A stretch of DNA of 64,000 nucleotides from Anabaena minutissima FACHB-250 (GTDB taxonomy: Bacteria > Cyanobacteriota > Cyanobacteriia > Cyanobacteriales > Nostocaceae). The DNA lies in assembly GCF_014697125.1 (NCBI RefSeq), contig NZ_JACJRG010000008.1, forward strand, positions 1 through 64,000. Reading direction: 5' to 3'. The notes below the pieces were generated by a model. The model saw only the letters and a program-made list of their open reading frames with translations. It had not been told where the DNA came from and ran no database searches. Below, piece after piece: positions 38,381-47,256 of this stretch; within the stretch, counting starts at the first letter, position 1, and every line of letters begins with the position of its first letter. A program made the translations under genes and the position numbers.

Positions 38381-38905
38381 CTAAGATTTCGAGAGTGTTT
38401 TCCATATCAATGCTTTTTTTTCTATCTCCTTGATAAACCCATCTTTTCCATCCATGTATCCATTAATATCGTTCGGATATTGTTTAGCTAACTTACGTTT
38501 TAATTCACTATATCTCTGTGCCGTTTCAGGGTGAGCAATCATATAATCCCGAAATGCTAAGTGTCGTTTTACTTCGAGTGAAGCAACCTCAAAAGTATGA
38601 ACATGATGGGTTCTTGTACCAGTCACATCATCTTTACGGAAGTAACGACGGCCTGGTATGCCAAATTCACCCATGACTTCGTAACTTAATGCTGTCATGG
38701 CCGAACAAAGTTCGTCTACCTTGCTAATATTATTTACCTCAACCAAAATATCAATAATGGGCTTGGCATAGATATGAGGAATCGCAGTGCTGCCAATATG
38801 GTGAATAGTCACTAAATTGTTAGCGAAAACTGGTGCAATCAGCTTTGTTTCATCCTCAAATTTGCTACGCCAAATAAGATTGTGGGGTAAAACTTCTACT
38901 TTCAT
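38381..38905 (-). CDS. GrpB/UPF0157 family protein (nucleotidyltransferase-like)
   Basis: 174 residues with the family signature HIGSTAIPHIYAKPIIDILVEV and later RRYFRKDD and HTFEVAS. The fold is nucleotidyltransferase-like and some members are fused to kinases of coenzyme A metabolism, but function is not established. ATG 38905 directly precedes the first family strand. Convergent with the ZnuA-like gene. Confidence 0.85.
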   Translation of the reverse strand: MKVEVLPHNLIWRSKFEDETKLIAPVFANNLVTIHHIGSTAIPHIYAKPIIDILVEVNNISKVDELCSAMTALSYEVMGEFGIPGRRYFRKDDVTGTRTHHVHTFEVASLEVKRHLAFRDYMIAHPETAQRYSELKRKLAKQYPNDINGYMDGKDGFIKEIEKKALIWKTLSKS

Positions 38906-38952
38906 GGAAATTTTTACAACTTTATCATGTACTTCATTTTTCCATAAAAGAG

Positions 38953-40190
38953 TTAAGCAATTTTAGAATGAGGAAGAACAACACTGGGCTTGATAATTGC
39001 TGGGACAATTTTTTCACTAGCCATTCTCGCCCCTGATAAATTTCGTGCTGTCGGCCCTACCTGTAAAGCTGCTAACCCTCCCATCAGAAATAATTCACAA
39101 CCAGGCCAACGCAGACAAGTATCTAAAATAGGTAAGCCATTGACTACAGGAATCGGGTACACATTTAAAACTTCTTGTAATAATGGTTCAGCCTGAACAT
39201 CAAATTTACTACCAGTGGAAAGCCAAATACGATCGCACTCATATTCACTATCATCATTGCATTTTACCTGCCAATGATTATCTAACCATTGAGCAGCAAC
39301 AATGTGGCAATGTTCATCTATTCTCCCATGACCAGCACGCACAGATCGCCGTAATTGCATAGCCATTGCTGGTGTAACAGAACCTCCATTCCGCGCTTGC
39401 TGAATCATTTGCGATCGCTGTTGATAATCTGATAATCTGACTCAGCGAAAAATGCCTTTAAGTATTTTGGCCCTAACCAACCAGGTTCAGCGTCAAATAA
39501 TTTGGCTTGCAACTGTCGCCGAATCATCAATTGGACTTTCGCACCGCGAGTCATCGCACCAACGGCTAAATGTCCACTGGTTAAACCACCACCGACAATT
39601 AAGATGCTTTCACCCGCTAAATGTAATTGTCGTAAATCTACTTGTTGGGAGTGACAGAGTTTATCTTGGGGATATTCTGATGCTATGTGATTTACCCAGT
39701 CGGGAATCTGAAGTTGACTATTGTTGGTAGCTAATATAACCCGCTTGGCAAGAATTGAGTCACCATCTTGCAACCACAAACGAAAACCCTGATGTAAGGG
39801 TTCAAGACGTGTTACTTTGGCAGGTACAACTAAATCTTGTACATCCCAACGATGAATCACATCATTACATACGTCTTCAAACAGCCGAGTCCCTGGTAAG
39901 TCGTAGGGGGGAAATAATTCTTGGGAACGGGATTCGGCAAATTTTCGTAAAGCGAAGGGGTTGGGGTCGGGATGATGTACCGCAGGCGATCGCAAATGTG
40001 GTATATCTAACGCTGCAAACTGCTGCTGCCATTGACTCAGCCATCTGCCACTAGGATCAAATACCAAAAACCTACCCTTCATTTTTGGCCGTTTTTGTAG
40101 CAAATGGGTAATAAATGTTAACGAATGAGGGCCAGCACCAATAATTGCCAAGTCAATTTTGCTGGGTAACTGTGGTGGATTAGTTTCCAT
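38953..40190 (-). pseudogene. FAD/NAD(P)-binding protein, frameshifted by 8-bp duplication
   Basis: Two adjoining frames make one gene. 39405-40190 encodes the first 261 residues with an FAD motif (AIIGAGPHSLTFITHLL) and an NADP motif (ILIVGGGLTSGHLAVGA). 38953-39408 encodes the last 151, beginning MIQQARNGGS and including IWLSTGSKFD. At the junction GATAATCT is tandemly duplicated (39423-39438); removing one copy restores a continuous frame reading ESDYQQRSQMIQQ. The protein resembles SidA/L-lysine N6-hydroxylase-like flavoproteins. A Zur box 22 bases upstream suggests induction in low zinc. Function is presumably lost unless the repeat slips back. Confidence 0.85.
39423..39438. repeat. 8-bp tandem duplication causing frameshift
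   Basis: GATAATCTGATAATCT: two perfect copies of GATAATCT at the break between the two halves of the flavoprotein gene. Confidence 0.85.
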
Positions 40191-40211
40191 TGCCGAGTTT
40201 GTGGGATATAA

Positions 40212-40226
40212 CGATAATCGTTATCA
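40212..40226. promoter_or_regulatory. Zur-type operator 3
   Basis: CGATAATCGTTATCA, two mismatches from the Zur consensus; an offset perfect 7-1-7 palindrome TAACGATAATCGTTA occurs at 40209-40223. It lies about 20 bases before the flavoprotein start (minus strand). Confidence 0.75.
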
Positions 40227-40244
40227 TTGTATCTTCACATCTAC

Positions 40245-40880
40245 TCAACTGCCATTTCTAACTAATTGACCCAATCGTTTTAACACACTTAAAACTGAAT
40301 ACAATTCATTTCCTGGATTAAAGATATAAAACAAGCGAGACAAGGCATATTTTGGCGTTTCTTGCTTAATCAATTTAACGAAAAGGAAACTACTACCATT
40401 GCATATTAGCCCATATATTGGTTGATCAGAGTTAGATAACGCCAGCATATAAGCTAAAAGTTGAGGTTTTCCGACTTCCACAGAAAAAGCTGCTTGTTTG
40501 GATTCTATAACTATTACCACTAGCTGTTCAAACAAAACTAAAACATCAATCTGTCCTTTAACAGTAACGTCTTCATTTTTAGCAGAAATTTCTACAGATT
40601 TTTCCGATTTGACGTGAAATGGAGAAAGATAAAAGTCGGCTAAATCTAACAGAGGAGATAACACAACCATTTTGACGGTGTTTTCTAGTAAGGGAGGGTA
40701 CTTGAGCAAATTAGAATAACTGGCTTTAACTCGGTCAAGTTGTTGTTTTTCAACACTGGTAATTTCTGGTAGTTTATCTTGCCATTCTAGGAAAAATTGC
40801 TCATTCTCAATAAATTGGAGTCCAAATTTTGTCTCTAATTCCAGTAGGGTAATGTCTTTTGCCTGGATTGTTTGAACCAT
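40245..40880 (-). CDS. PD-(D/E)XK nuclease-like protein
   Basis: 211 residues without signal peptide. The central GQIDVLVLFEQLVVIVIESKQAAFSV gives the D...ExK active-site pattern (Asp in GQID, Glu and Lys in ESK) of the restriction-endonuclease-like fold. Similar cyanobacterial proteins are often labelled restriction endonuclease subunit R, but no methylase or helicase is adjacent and no system can be inferred. It may be a stand-alone nuclease or a domesticated family member. Confidence 0.7.
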   Translation of the reverse strand: MVQTIQAKDITLLELETKFGLQFIENEQFFLEWQDKLPEITSVEKQQLDRVKASYSNLLKYPPLLENTVKMVVLSPLLDLADFYLSPFHVKSEKSVEISAKNEDVTVKGQIDVLVLFEQLVVIVIESKQAAFSVEVGKPQLLAYMLALSNSDQPIYGLICNGSSFLFVKLIKQETPKYALSRLFYIFNPGNELYSVLSVLKRLGQLVRNGS

Positions 40881-40975
40881 AATCTGAGGACAGAGAACTA
40901 TACTATCCTGATATTGACAGATTTTTGTGTCTTGCGTTCTCCTTTGCTCCTAACCTGTGGGTTCTGCTTTCCTCA

Positions 40976-42595
40976 TTAGGGTAAGATTTGGATTAACTTG
41001 TAATCTTGTACTGATCCAATTACCCGGTGTGGTGGGGATATTTGAGAAGATGGTTGTTTGTAAACCCAAGCATAGCTAGAGGGTGGTACTTGGGCAATTG
41101 TTTCTACTTTTTGACCGTGAAGAGGAGTATAAAACCTGAGTAGCACAGCATTCTTACCGCCTAATTGCACAAAATATATGGGATGGGTTTGTAAAATAGA
41201 AGCGATCGCAGGTTTATGGAAAAAAGTCCTGTAAGCAGGGTTATAATCACCCAATAAACCAAAGCCACCAGCAACCGCTAAACCTAACCAACAGGGAATT
41301 AACCAACCAGCTATCCAATAACCAGCCGTGAGAAATTTGCAGCCCAAGTGGTAACGACTGATCCAGACTACTGGCACAATTAACCAACTTAAACCCAGAA
41401 TCAAACCGAGAGTTGAATATTTGCGATCGCCCCAAGCAAATGCAACTATGGATGCGAGTACCAATAAAAGACCGAGTAAGCCACAAGCATAACTGAGAGT
41501 CCGGGGAATATTGCCCTTTTGCAATAGAGGTTTTCGATTGACATATCCTAACTGATAAATTCTCCCCAACCAATCTAAACCTATCGCTGCTAATAAGGCA
41601 ATAAAAGGATAAAGAGTGAGACTGTAGTGAGATAAACGAGTGGAGAAAATACTCAATTCAGTAAATAAAACAGCAGGAAACCCAACGAGTATAAGTTGAT
41701 AGTTACGAACAGGGCGACGGATAACTAATAATAAGCCCAAAATACTAAAAAATGCCCAAGGAAAGGTGTTTATAGGGATATTCCAAAAGTAGAATATGAT
41801 TCCATTCCCAGCACGTTCTTGAGAACCCAACTCTAAAACAAAACCAAATAGAGCCGCAAAACTATTATTACCGTAACGTTGCCAATTAAACCAGAACCAA
41901 ACTAATGTCGGGATTAAACCTACAATTAAACCTACATACAAAAATGGGTTGAGTAAATGACGATGACGGCGATGTTCAATAATTAAATAGGGTAATAAAG
42001 CTACTGTTGGGAGAAAAATCATGAAGCTTCTCATCAAGAAGCCTAAGCTTAAACTTAACCCAGCAATAAAACCCCAAATATATCTATATTTAGGATATAT
42101 TTCGGCTTGGATAAAAGCATAAATAGCTAAAAGCACCAAAAAAACCGTTGGGATATCAGGAGTGCCTAAGCGACAGTATTGTAACCAGAGAAATGTCACA
42201 CTTAAAATAGCAGCAGCTAGCCAAGCTAGTTTTTTGCCTAGCATAATTTTGCCAATTTCGTATGTTAATAATAGGCAAAAAATCCCCAATATCATGTTAG
42301 GTAATCTGGTGCTAAATTCGCTGATTCCTAATAACTTGTAAAATATGCCAATTAACCAATATGGCCCAGGAGTTTTATGATGAGCATTACCCCAGGGTGC
42401 GATCCAGTCATCAGCATCAAACATCTGACGGGCGCGCCAAGCATAAAGCCCCTCATCATGCGCCATGACGCTATTTTCCCCAGAACTGAAGAGTAATAAG
42501 GGGATTGTCCAAACCAGCAAGCTAACGTAAGGGAATGTCGCGGATAGGCTGATTTGCCGCCAAATAGGCTTTAAAAAAGGTAGTTTATACAACAT
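40976..42595 (-). CDS. Glycosyltransferase family 39 (ArnT/PMT-like)
   Basis: 539 residues with some 11 membrane helices. The first periplasmic loop has the acidic pair typical of GT-C enzymes (MAHDEGLYAWRARQMFDADD). Such enzymes move a sugar from a polyprenyl phosphate to a lipid or protein on the outer side of the inner membrane. The acceptor is unknown. It is divergent from the methyltransferase gene. Confidence 0.88.
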   Translation of the reverse strand: MLYKLPFLKPIWRQISLSATFPYVSLLVWTIPLLLFSSGENSVMAHDEGLYAWRARQMFDADDWIAPWGNAHHKTPGPYWLIGIFYKLLGISEFSTRLPNMILGIFCLLLTYEIGKIMLGKKLAWLAAAILSVTFLWLQYCRLGTPDIPTVFLVLLAIYAFIQAEIYPKYRYIWGFIAGLSLSLGFLMRSFMIFLPTVALLPYLIIEHRRHRHLLNPFLYVGLIVGLIPTLVWFWFNWQRYGNNSFAALFGFVLELGSQERAGNGIIFYFWNIPINTFPWAFFSILGLLLVIRRPVRNYQLILVGFPAVLFTELSIFSTRLSHYSLTLYPFIALLAAIGLDWLGRIYQLGYVNRKPLLQKGNIPRTLSYACGLLGLLLVLASIVAFAWGDRKYSTLGLILGLSWLIVPVVWISRYHLGCKFLTAGYWIAGWLIPCWLGLAVAGGFGLLGDYNPAYRTFFHKPAIASILQTHPIYFVQLGGKNAVLLRFYTPLHGQKVETIAQVPPSSYAWVYKQPSSQISPPHRVIGSVQDYKLIQILP

Positions 42596-42717
42596 TGGAT
42601 GCTGCGTAGATGTGAGGATTTAGCTGGATTTTATTAAAATAAATTCAATAGTGCTTGTTCAAAAGAATACCTGAAGTTGCACCAATTTCCCGAAAAAATT
42701 TGCCCAAATAGACTTCT

Positions 42718-43365
42718 ATGTTGTTAAAACCAGATCAACGCCTCAAATTAGACGATACAAACGATAAGCTGTTTTATGCCTATCCCCGCTTTGTCACCCA
42801 TGTTGACGAAGGCTTTATTCAACAGCTAACTGATTTATATAGAGAAAAACTCAAACCCAACACCCGCATCCTAGATATGATGAGCAGTTGGGTGTCCCAT
42901 CTACCAGATGAGATGCAATTTACCCATGTTGAGGGACACGGACTCAACGCCGAAGAATTAGGACGGAATCCTCGGTTAAATCACTACTTTGTCCAGAATC
43001 TCAACGACAATCCAGCTATACCCCTACCAGATCAAGATTTTGATGCTGTGATTAATTGCGTTTCCGTACAATACTTACAATATCCAGAAGCTATCTTTGC
43101 CGAAATTCACCGCATCCTGAAACCTGGTGGTGTGGCAATTTTTAGCTTTTCTAATCGGATGTTCTTTCAAAAGGCGATTCAAGCTTGGCGGGATACTTCC
43201 GAACTAGGGCGAGTAGAACTAGTCAAAGGCTACTTTGCTTCCGTACCCGGATTCACCACGCCGGAAATCATTGTGCGTCAATCTACAGCACCCAATTTCT
43301 TGCAGTGGTTAGGGGTGACTGGGGGAGATCCATTTTATGCGGCGATCGCTTACCGAGAGAAATAA
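42718..43365 (+). CDS. SAM-dependent methyltransferase (class I)
   Basis: 215 residues. The SAM-binding core is recognisable though divergent: ILDMMSSWVSHLP replaces the usual glycine-rich loop, followed by NPAIPLPDQDFDAVINCVSVQYL and ILKPGGVAIFSFSNRMF. Methyltransf_11-like; substrate unknown. The unusual motif I (DMMSSW instead of DxGxGxG) is consistent across the group in cyanobacteria and plants as I recall it, so it should not by itself mean inactivity. Confidence 0.82.
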   Translation: MLLKPDQRLKLDDTNDKLFYAYPRFVTHVDEGFIQQLTDLYREKLKPNTRILDMMSSWVSHLPDEMQFTHVEGHGLNAEELGRNPRLNHYFVQNLNDNPAIPLPDQDFDAVINCVSVQYLQYPEAIFAEIHRILKPGGVAIFSFSNRMFFQKAIQAWRDTSELGRVELVKGYFASVPGFTTPEIIVRQSTAPNFLQWLGVTGGDPFYAAIAYREK

Positions 43366-43493
43366 TCCATTCTTAGATTAAGACGCGATGAATCGCATCT
43401 CTACAATAGTTATCAAAAAGTAAAGTTTCTGAGTGGAAACTCAAAGCAGCGCAGATAATTGCCTCAAAGCTCAAGTATATGGAGAACCTAGAG

Positions 43494-44003
43494 ATGATTT
43501 TTCCCCGTGGACGTAGGGTTTTAGCTGCTGTGTTGCTGTCAGTTGTCTTATTGACTACAGCTTGTACAGCCCAAGCACCAAGCCGCTTTGATCAGGTACA
43601 ACAAGAAAGTAGTAAACAAAAAAGCGGGCAAGCTGTTGCTAAAAAGGCGACTCAGGGAAGTGAATTTAACAAATTCTTCCCCGCCGAAGCAGCTGGTTAT
43701 CAGCGTGTATTTACCCAAGAGAAAAAAGGCTTTGCTGAAGCCAAATTGAAAAAAGACGGCAAAGACTTAGCGATGTTATCTATTTCTGACACCACAAGCA
43801 CACCAGGTGCAGCCGCTAAATTCTCGAACAGCAGCAAAGAAATTGGTGGTTATCCGTCGGTATTGGTAGGTAATACGCAAACTGCGGTTTTAGTAGGTAA
43901 ATATCAGGTAAAAGTATTGTCTCGTTCACCATCATTTACCGCCAGCGATCGCGCTGATTGGGTAGAAAAATTTAATCTTGACGGACTCGCCAAACTCAAA
44001 TAG
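43494..44003 (+). CDS. Lipoprotein of unknown function
   Basis: 169 residues from ATG 43494, favoured because GGAG lies nine bases upstream; ATG 43479 is upstream of that site. Lipobox LLTTAC with lipid-attached Cys, a low-complexity Gln/Ser/Lys linker, then a compact beta domain (KFFPAEAAGYQRVFTQEKKGFAEAKL). Similar lipoproteins occur widely in cyanobacteria; no function is known to me. The next gene starts 49 bases later. Confidence 0.8.
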   Translation: MIFPRGRRVLAAVLLSVVLLTTACTAQAPSRFDQVQQESSKQKSGQAVAKKATQGSEFNKFFPAEAAGYQRVFTQEKKGFAEAKLKKDGKDLAMLSISDTTSTPGAAAKFSNSSKEIGGYPSVLVGNTQTAVLVGKYQVKVLSRSPSFTASDRADWVEKFNLDGLAKLK

Positions 44004-44052
44004 TCTGCACCCATGCAATTAGACATAAAAAAAACTAAATCAGGAGATTTTT

Positions 44053-44940
44053 GTGAGCAAACCAATTTTTGAGTTGGTTGATGAACTACCAACTAGTGGC
44101 TTGACTATTTCGATGTTAAATGCTTTAGATTTTGTTGCTCCTGGTGAGTGGCAAAATACAGTTGGCTTTGTCAATACTATTAAAACCGTCACTGGTGAAA
44201 CCGACGAAGATTTAATTCAGCAAATTGGCGAACGGGCGATTTATCTTTACAATGATCGCTCCCAAGGATATCAAAAAGCTTTATGGCTTTATCAAACTGT
44301 TGATGGTACAGATAAAGCTTTAGGTGCAGCCGCTTTAGCTAACAAAGTTGGTGAAAAAATCCCACTTTTGGGTTTCTTAAACTCAATTACTCCCAAACCA
44401 GACAAAGCCCAAACTATCGATTTATCCCTGAAATTAGTAGCTGAATTAGTTGCCTTCTGCCAAATTAATGGCATCCCCGGTGATAGCATTGGCGATTTTG
44501 TCGCTTCTTTAGGAGAGTACAGTGGTGAGTCCCTAATTCGCATGGTGGCTTTAGTTTGTATTGATGGTTTGATACCCTTAGGGCCAGACTTTATCGATAA
44601 AGCTTTATCTGGATTGAACCAAACCAGTCCCCAGGAGTTGGATCAAAATTCCACTTTCCAAAGCATGAAGGATATGATTCCTGGTAACAATGTCGGTAGT
44701 AAGCTCAATTTTATTGGCGAAAGCTTTGAATCAGTTAAAGGTTGGATGAATGGTATTGTCTCTGCCAATAATTTAACCCCTCAAAAAGTTGTTGGTAATT
44801 TGCAAGGTTTTATGCAACTTGCTGATGACAAGTTAGATTATCTAGCGGCATTTTTAGATGTAGCCACCAATTACTACGAACACACAGGTACGCAGACTCT
44901 CGCACGTCGTTTAATTGAACGAGCTGTAGCAGAGATTTAA
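44053..44940 (+). CDS. Conserved cyanobacterial protein, unknown function
   Basis: 295 residues, GTG start at 44053 with CAGGAGA seven bases upstream. All-helical appearance, no signal peptide or membrane helix; acidic. Repeated phrases such as FELVDELPTSGLTISMLNALDFVAPG and LDYLAAFLDVATNYYEHTG are characteristic but match no family I can name. Probably co-transcribed with the preceding lipoprotein gene. Confidence 0.75.
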   Translation: MSKPIFELVDELPTSGLTISMLNALDFVAPGEWQNTVGFVNTIKTVTGETDEDLIQQIGERAIYLYNDRSQGYQKALWLYQTVDGTDKALGAAALANKVGEKIPLLGFLNSITPKPDKAQTIDLSLKLVAELVAFCQINGIPGDSIGDFVASLGEYSGESLIRMVALVCIDGLIPLGPDFIDKALSGLNQTSPQELDQNSTFQSMKDMIPGNNVGSKLNFIGESFESVKGWMNGIVSANNLTPQKVVGNLQGFMQLADDKLDYLAAFLDVATNYYEHTGTQTLARRLIERAVAEI

Positions 44941-44943
44941 ATC

Positions 44944-44986
44944 ATAGGTAATAGCTCAAATCCAGTTTTTCTGGGCTATTACCTAT
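44944..44986. terminator. Bidirectional terminator hairpin
   Basis: ATAGGTAATAGCTC (44944-44957) pairs with GGGCTATTACCTAT (44973-44986) over 14 bp (one G-T), in the 48-base gap between convergent genes. Confidence 0.65.
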
Positions 44987-44988
44987 TA

Positions 44989-45756
44989 TTAGGGTTTTGT
45001 GCCTGAACCCTTCATCGGTAAGTTTAAATTTTCTGCGATCGCATATAGATATGGTTGAAAGATTGCCAAATTCTCCAGCTTGGCAAACTTACCTGTACCT
45101 GGAGCAAAAGATGTAGTTACGACATACAACTTTGCACCATCGTAGGTAACATGGCCAATATGCTGCTCTTCTACTCCACCCTCTGACTTAATTCCCACTA
45201 AACCATAGCGGATACCAGGGAGTTTACCTATTTTGACTTGTTGCGGTGGATAGGTGGAGAAAACAACTTTATTACCGTAAACGCCCTGACGGTTTTTGAC
45301 AAAGCTAGTGTTGAAGTCTGCAACCCAAGCTTGGAGAACTTTGATTACTTTTGCTTGATATTCCTGATTTTGGTAGTCTGCTTGAGAACCTAAAGGAATA
45401 CCAGATGCTGTTAAATGCTTTTGAAATTCTGGATTATTGTTGACTGGATAAACCACAATTTCTACTGTACCCAAACGTTCACCTTGCTCAGATACACACA
45501 GCAAAGTAACATTGTCCTGACAAGGTTTAACTTCCCAACCATTGGGAGCAGTAGTTTTACTTAAAACTTTTTGCCAAATATTTTCTGCTTTAACGCTGGT
45601 TTTTGTTGATGTAGTGCTTGGAGGTGTAACACTTGGGGTTGTTGTTGCTATTTTGTTGTCCGAAAATTGGGGTAAAATAAATTTAGCTCCCACGGGAAGA
45701 GAAATTAATAAAAAAGCACCTATAAGCAAATGATAAACACGCAACATTTTCTTCAA
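44989..45756 (-). CDS. Membrane-anchored or exported protein, unknown function
   Basis: 255 residues with an N-terminal hydrophobic segment (LLIGAFLLISLPVGAKFIL), a Thr/Ser/Pro-rich linker and a soluble domain with a Cys pair (VKPCQDNVTLLCVS) that could form a disulfide. No catalytic motif or named family recognised. Its start is about 120 bases downstream of the RRM gene; a terminator separates them. Confidence 0.7.
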   Translation of the reverse strand: MKKMLRVYHLLIGAFLLISLPVGAKFILPQFSDNKIATTTPSVTPPSTTSTKTSVKAENIWQKVLSKTTAPNGWEVKPCQDNVTLLCVSEQGERLGTVEIVVYPVNNNPEFQKHLTASGIPLGSQADYQNQEYQAKVIKVLQAWVADFNTSFVKNRQGVYGNKVVFSTYPPQQVKIGKLPGIRYGLVGIKSEGGVEEQHIGHVTYDGAKLYVVTTSFAPGTGKFAKLENLAIFQPYLYAIAENLNLPMKGSGTKP

Positions 45757-45810
45757 AACCTAAATAAGCAGTCTATATTCTTATAGTTGAAGACTGGAGA
45801 CAAAAAATAA

Positions 45811-45847
45811 TCCAGCAGAGTTGAGCCTTTGGCTTTATCTGCTGGAG
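45811..45847 (-). terminator. Terminator of the RRM gene
   Basis: TCCAGCAGA (45811-45819) pairs with TCTGCTGGA (45839-45847); on the minus strand it is followed by TTATTTTTTG. Confidence 0.75.
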
Positions 45848-45876
45848 ACTCTGAAGTTAATTGTTTAGAAAAAGTT

Positions 45877-46188
45877 TTAGTAGCGGCGATCGCTACGGTT
45901 GTTATTACCCCAATTACCACCACCACCACGAGGAGAACTTCTTTCTTCACGCGGTTTAGCTTTATTAACTTTTAGATCGCGCCCCATCCATTCAGCACCA
46001 TCAAGGGCTTCAATGGCAGCATTTTCTTCAGTCTCTGTTTCCATTTCTACAAAGGCAAAACCACGAGGACGACCAGTTTCACGATCAGTTGGTAGCTGAA
46101 CGCGGTTAACCTTCCCATATTCTGCGAAGGCACGCTTCAGGTCATCTTCTGTAACTTGATAGGACAAGTTACCTACGTAAATTGACAT
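45877..46188 (-). CDS. RNA-binding protein (RRM, Rbp type)
   Basis: 103 residues: a single RRM with RNP2 (IYVGNL) at 3-8 and RNP1 (RGFAFVEM) at about 42-49, then a Gly/Asn/Arg-rich tail (SSPRGGGGNWGNNNRSDRRY). This is the glycine-rich cyanobacterial Rbp family, several members of which are cold-induced. It binds single-stranded RNA in the cytosol and may localise photosynthetic mRNAs. The gap 46189-46377 contains its leader, in which long cold-responsive 5' regions are typical; no specific motif was recognised. Confidence 0.92.
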   Translation of the reverse strand: MSIYVGNLSYQVTEDDLKRAFAEYGKVNRVQLPTDRETGRPRGFAFVEMETETEENAAIEALDGAEWMGRDLKVNKAKPREERSSPRGGGGNWGNNNRSDRRY

Positions 46189-46377
46189 ACAATGTCTCCG
46201 AATTAAACAAGTGTAGAGACTTAAATTCGGAGAGACGCTTTTTAGACATCAAAAGTAGTTACTCAACCGAAAATAATTCTTATATTGACAAGGATAGCAC
46301 AGCGATTAAATATTGGCTCTGACGAAGTAGCCGATAGAAACCAAAAGTTTTGAGCAGTGCATGACCTGGAATTTATT

Positions 46378-47256
46378 CTAATTTGCAGCATTTGCTAACT
46401 GCTCTAATATTTTTGCTGCTTCTTGACACAAAATATGATGATGCTGACTATTACTAGCGAGCAATCCACCCCACTGATTGATATCGCCAGTATTGTACTG
46501 TAGCGGATTACCATTGAAATGAGTAAACTGTCCGCCAGCTTCTGTCAAAATCAGTTCTGGTGCTGCCATATCCCAATCTTTGGGGGCAGACTTGCCAGAA
46601 AGGGAAATGTAAATGTCTGCTTGTTGTTCAAGAATGGTGGCTATTTTACAACCGACGCTACCGACGGCTTTTTGATGGCGTAAGGGCAAGTTTTGCAGTA
46701 AATAATCTAAGCGTTGATTGCGATGAGAACGACTGACAACTAAAGTTAAATCTTCAATCGACTTAGTGTTGTTACTAGATAGTAATTGTAGGGGAACAGT
46801 ACCGTTGCGGGTTTCCACAAATGTCCCACCGCCTTTGGTAGCATAGTACAATTTCTCTTTTTCTGGCACTGCAACCACTGCTAATACTGGTCTATGTGCT
46901 TTGACTAAAGCAATGTGAACTGCATAATCCCCAGTTTTTTCGATAAAATCACGCGTACCATCTAAAGGGTCAATAATCCATACCCAATCAGGTGCAGAGT
47001 TTGTATCTGTATCTATTTTGGATTTATAGGTTTCCTCGCTGATGTAAGCAAAATCTTCGTTACCCAAGGCCGCTTGTAGCTTTTGGAGAATGTATTGACT
47101 GACTGCAACATCAGCGACGGTGACAGGTTCATTTTGTTTATACTGCACATCCAGATTAGGGTCTGTAGCAGTGCCGTGATAATAAGATTGTAATATGTCT
47201 GCTGCACCCCAACCGACGGCACGAGCGATCGCTAGTATTTCTTGTAAATCTTTCAT
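46378..47256 (-). CDS. CysQ-like 3'(2'),5'-bisphosphate nucleotidase / inositol monophosphatase family
   Basis: 292 residues with the metal-dependent phosphatase motifs: ISEETY (Glu ligands), WIIDPLDGTRDFI and KDWDMAAPELILTEAGG. CysQ hydrolyses PAP left over from sulfate assimilation; some members act on other phosphates. Its ATG overlaps the stop of the PfkB gene (ATGA at 47253-47256), so the two are translationally coupled. Confidence 0.88.
   Translation of the reverse strand: MKDLQEILAIARAVGWGAADILQSYYHGTATDPNLDVQYKQNEPVTVADVAVSQYILQKLQAALGNEDFAYISEETYKSKIDTDTNSAPDWVWIIDPLDGTRDFIEKTGDYAVHIALVKAHRPVLAVVAVPEKEKLYYATKGGGTFVETRNGTVPLQLLSSNNTKSIEDLTLVVSRSHRNQRLDYLLQNLPLRHQKAVGSVGCKIATILEQQADIYISLSGKSAPKDWDMAAPELILTEAGGQFTHFNGNPLQYNTGDINQWGGLLASNSQHHHILCQEAAKILEQLANAAN

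Noticed and set aside
45753..45950. 65-codon minus-strand frame with a hydrophobic VVVVV start
   Set aside because: Shifted-frame shadow of the Gly-rich tail of the RRM gene, running through its terminator.
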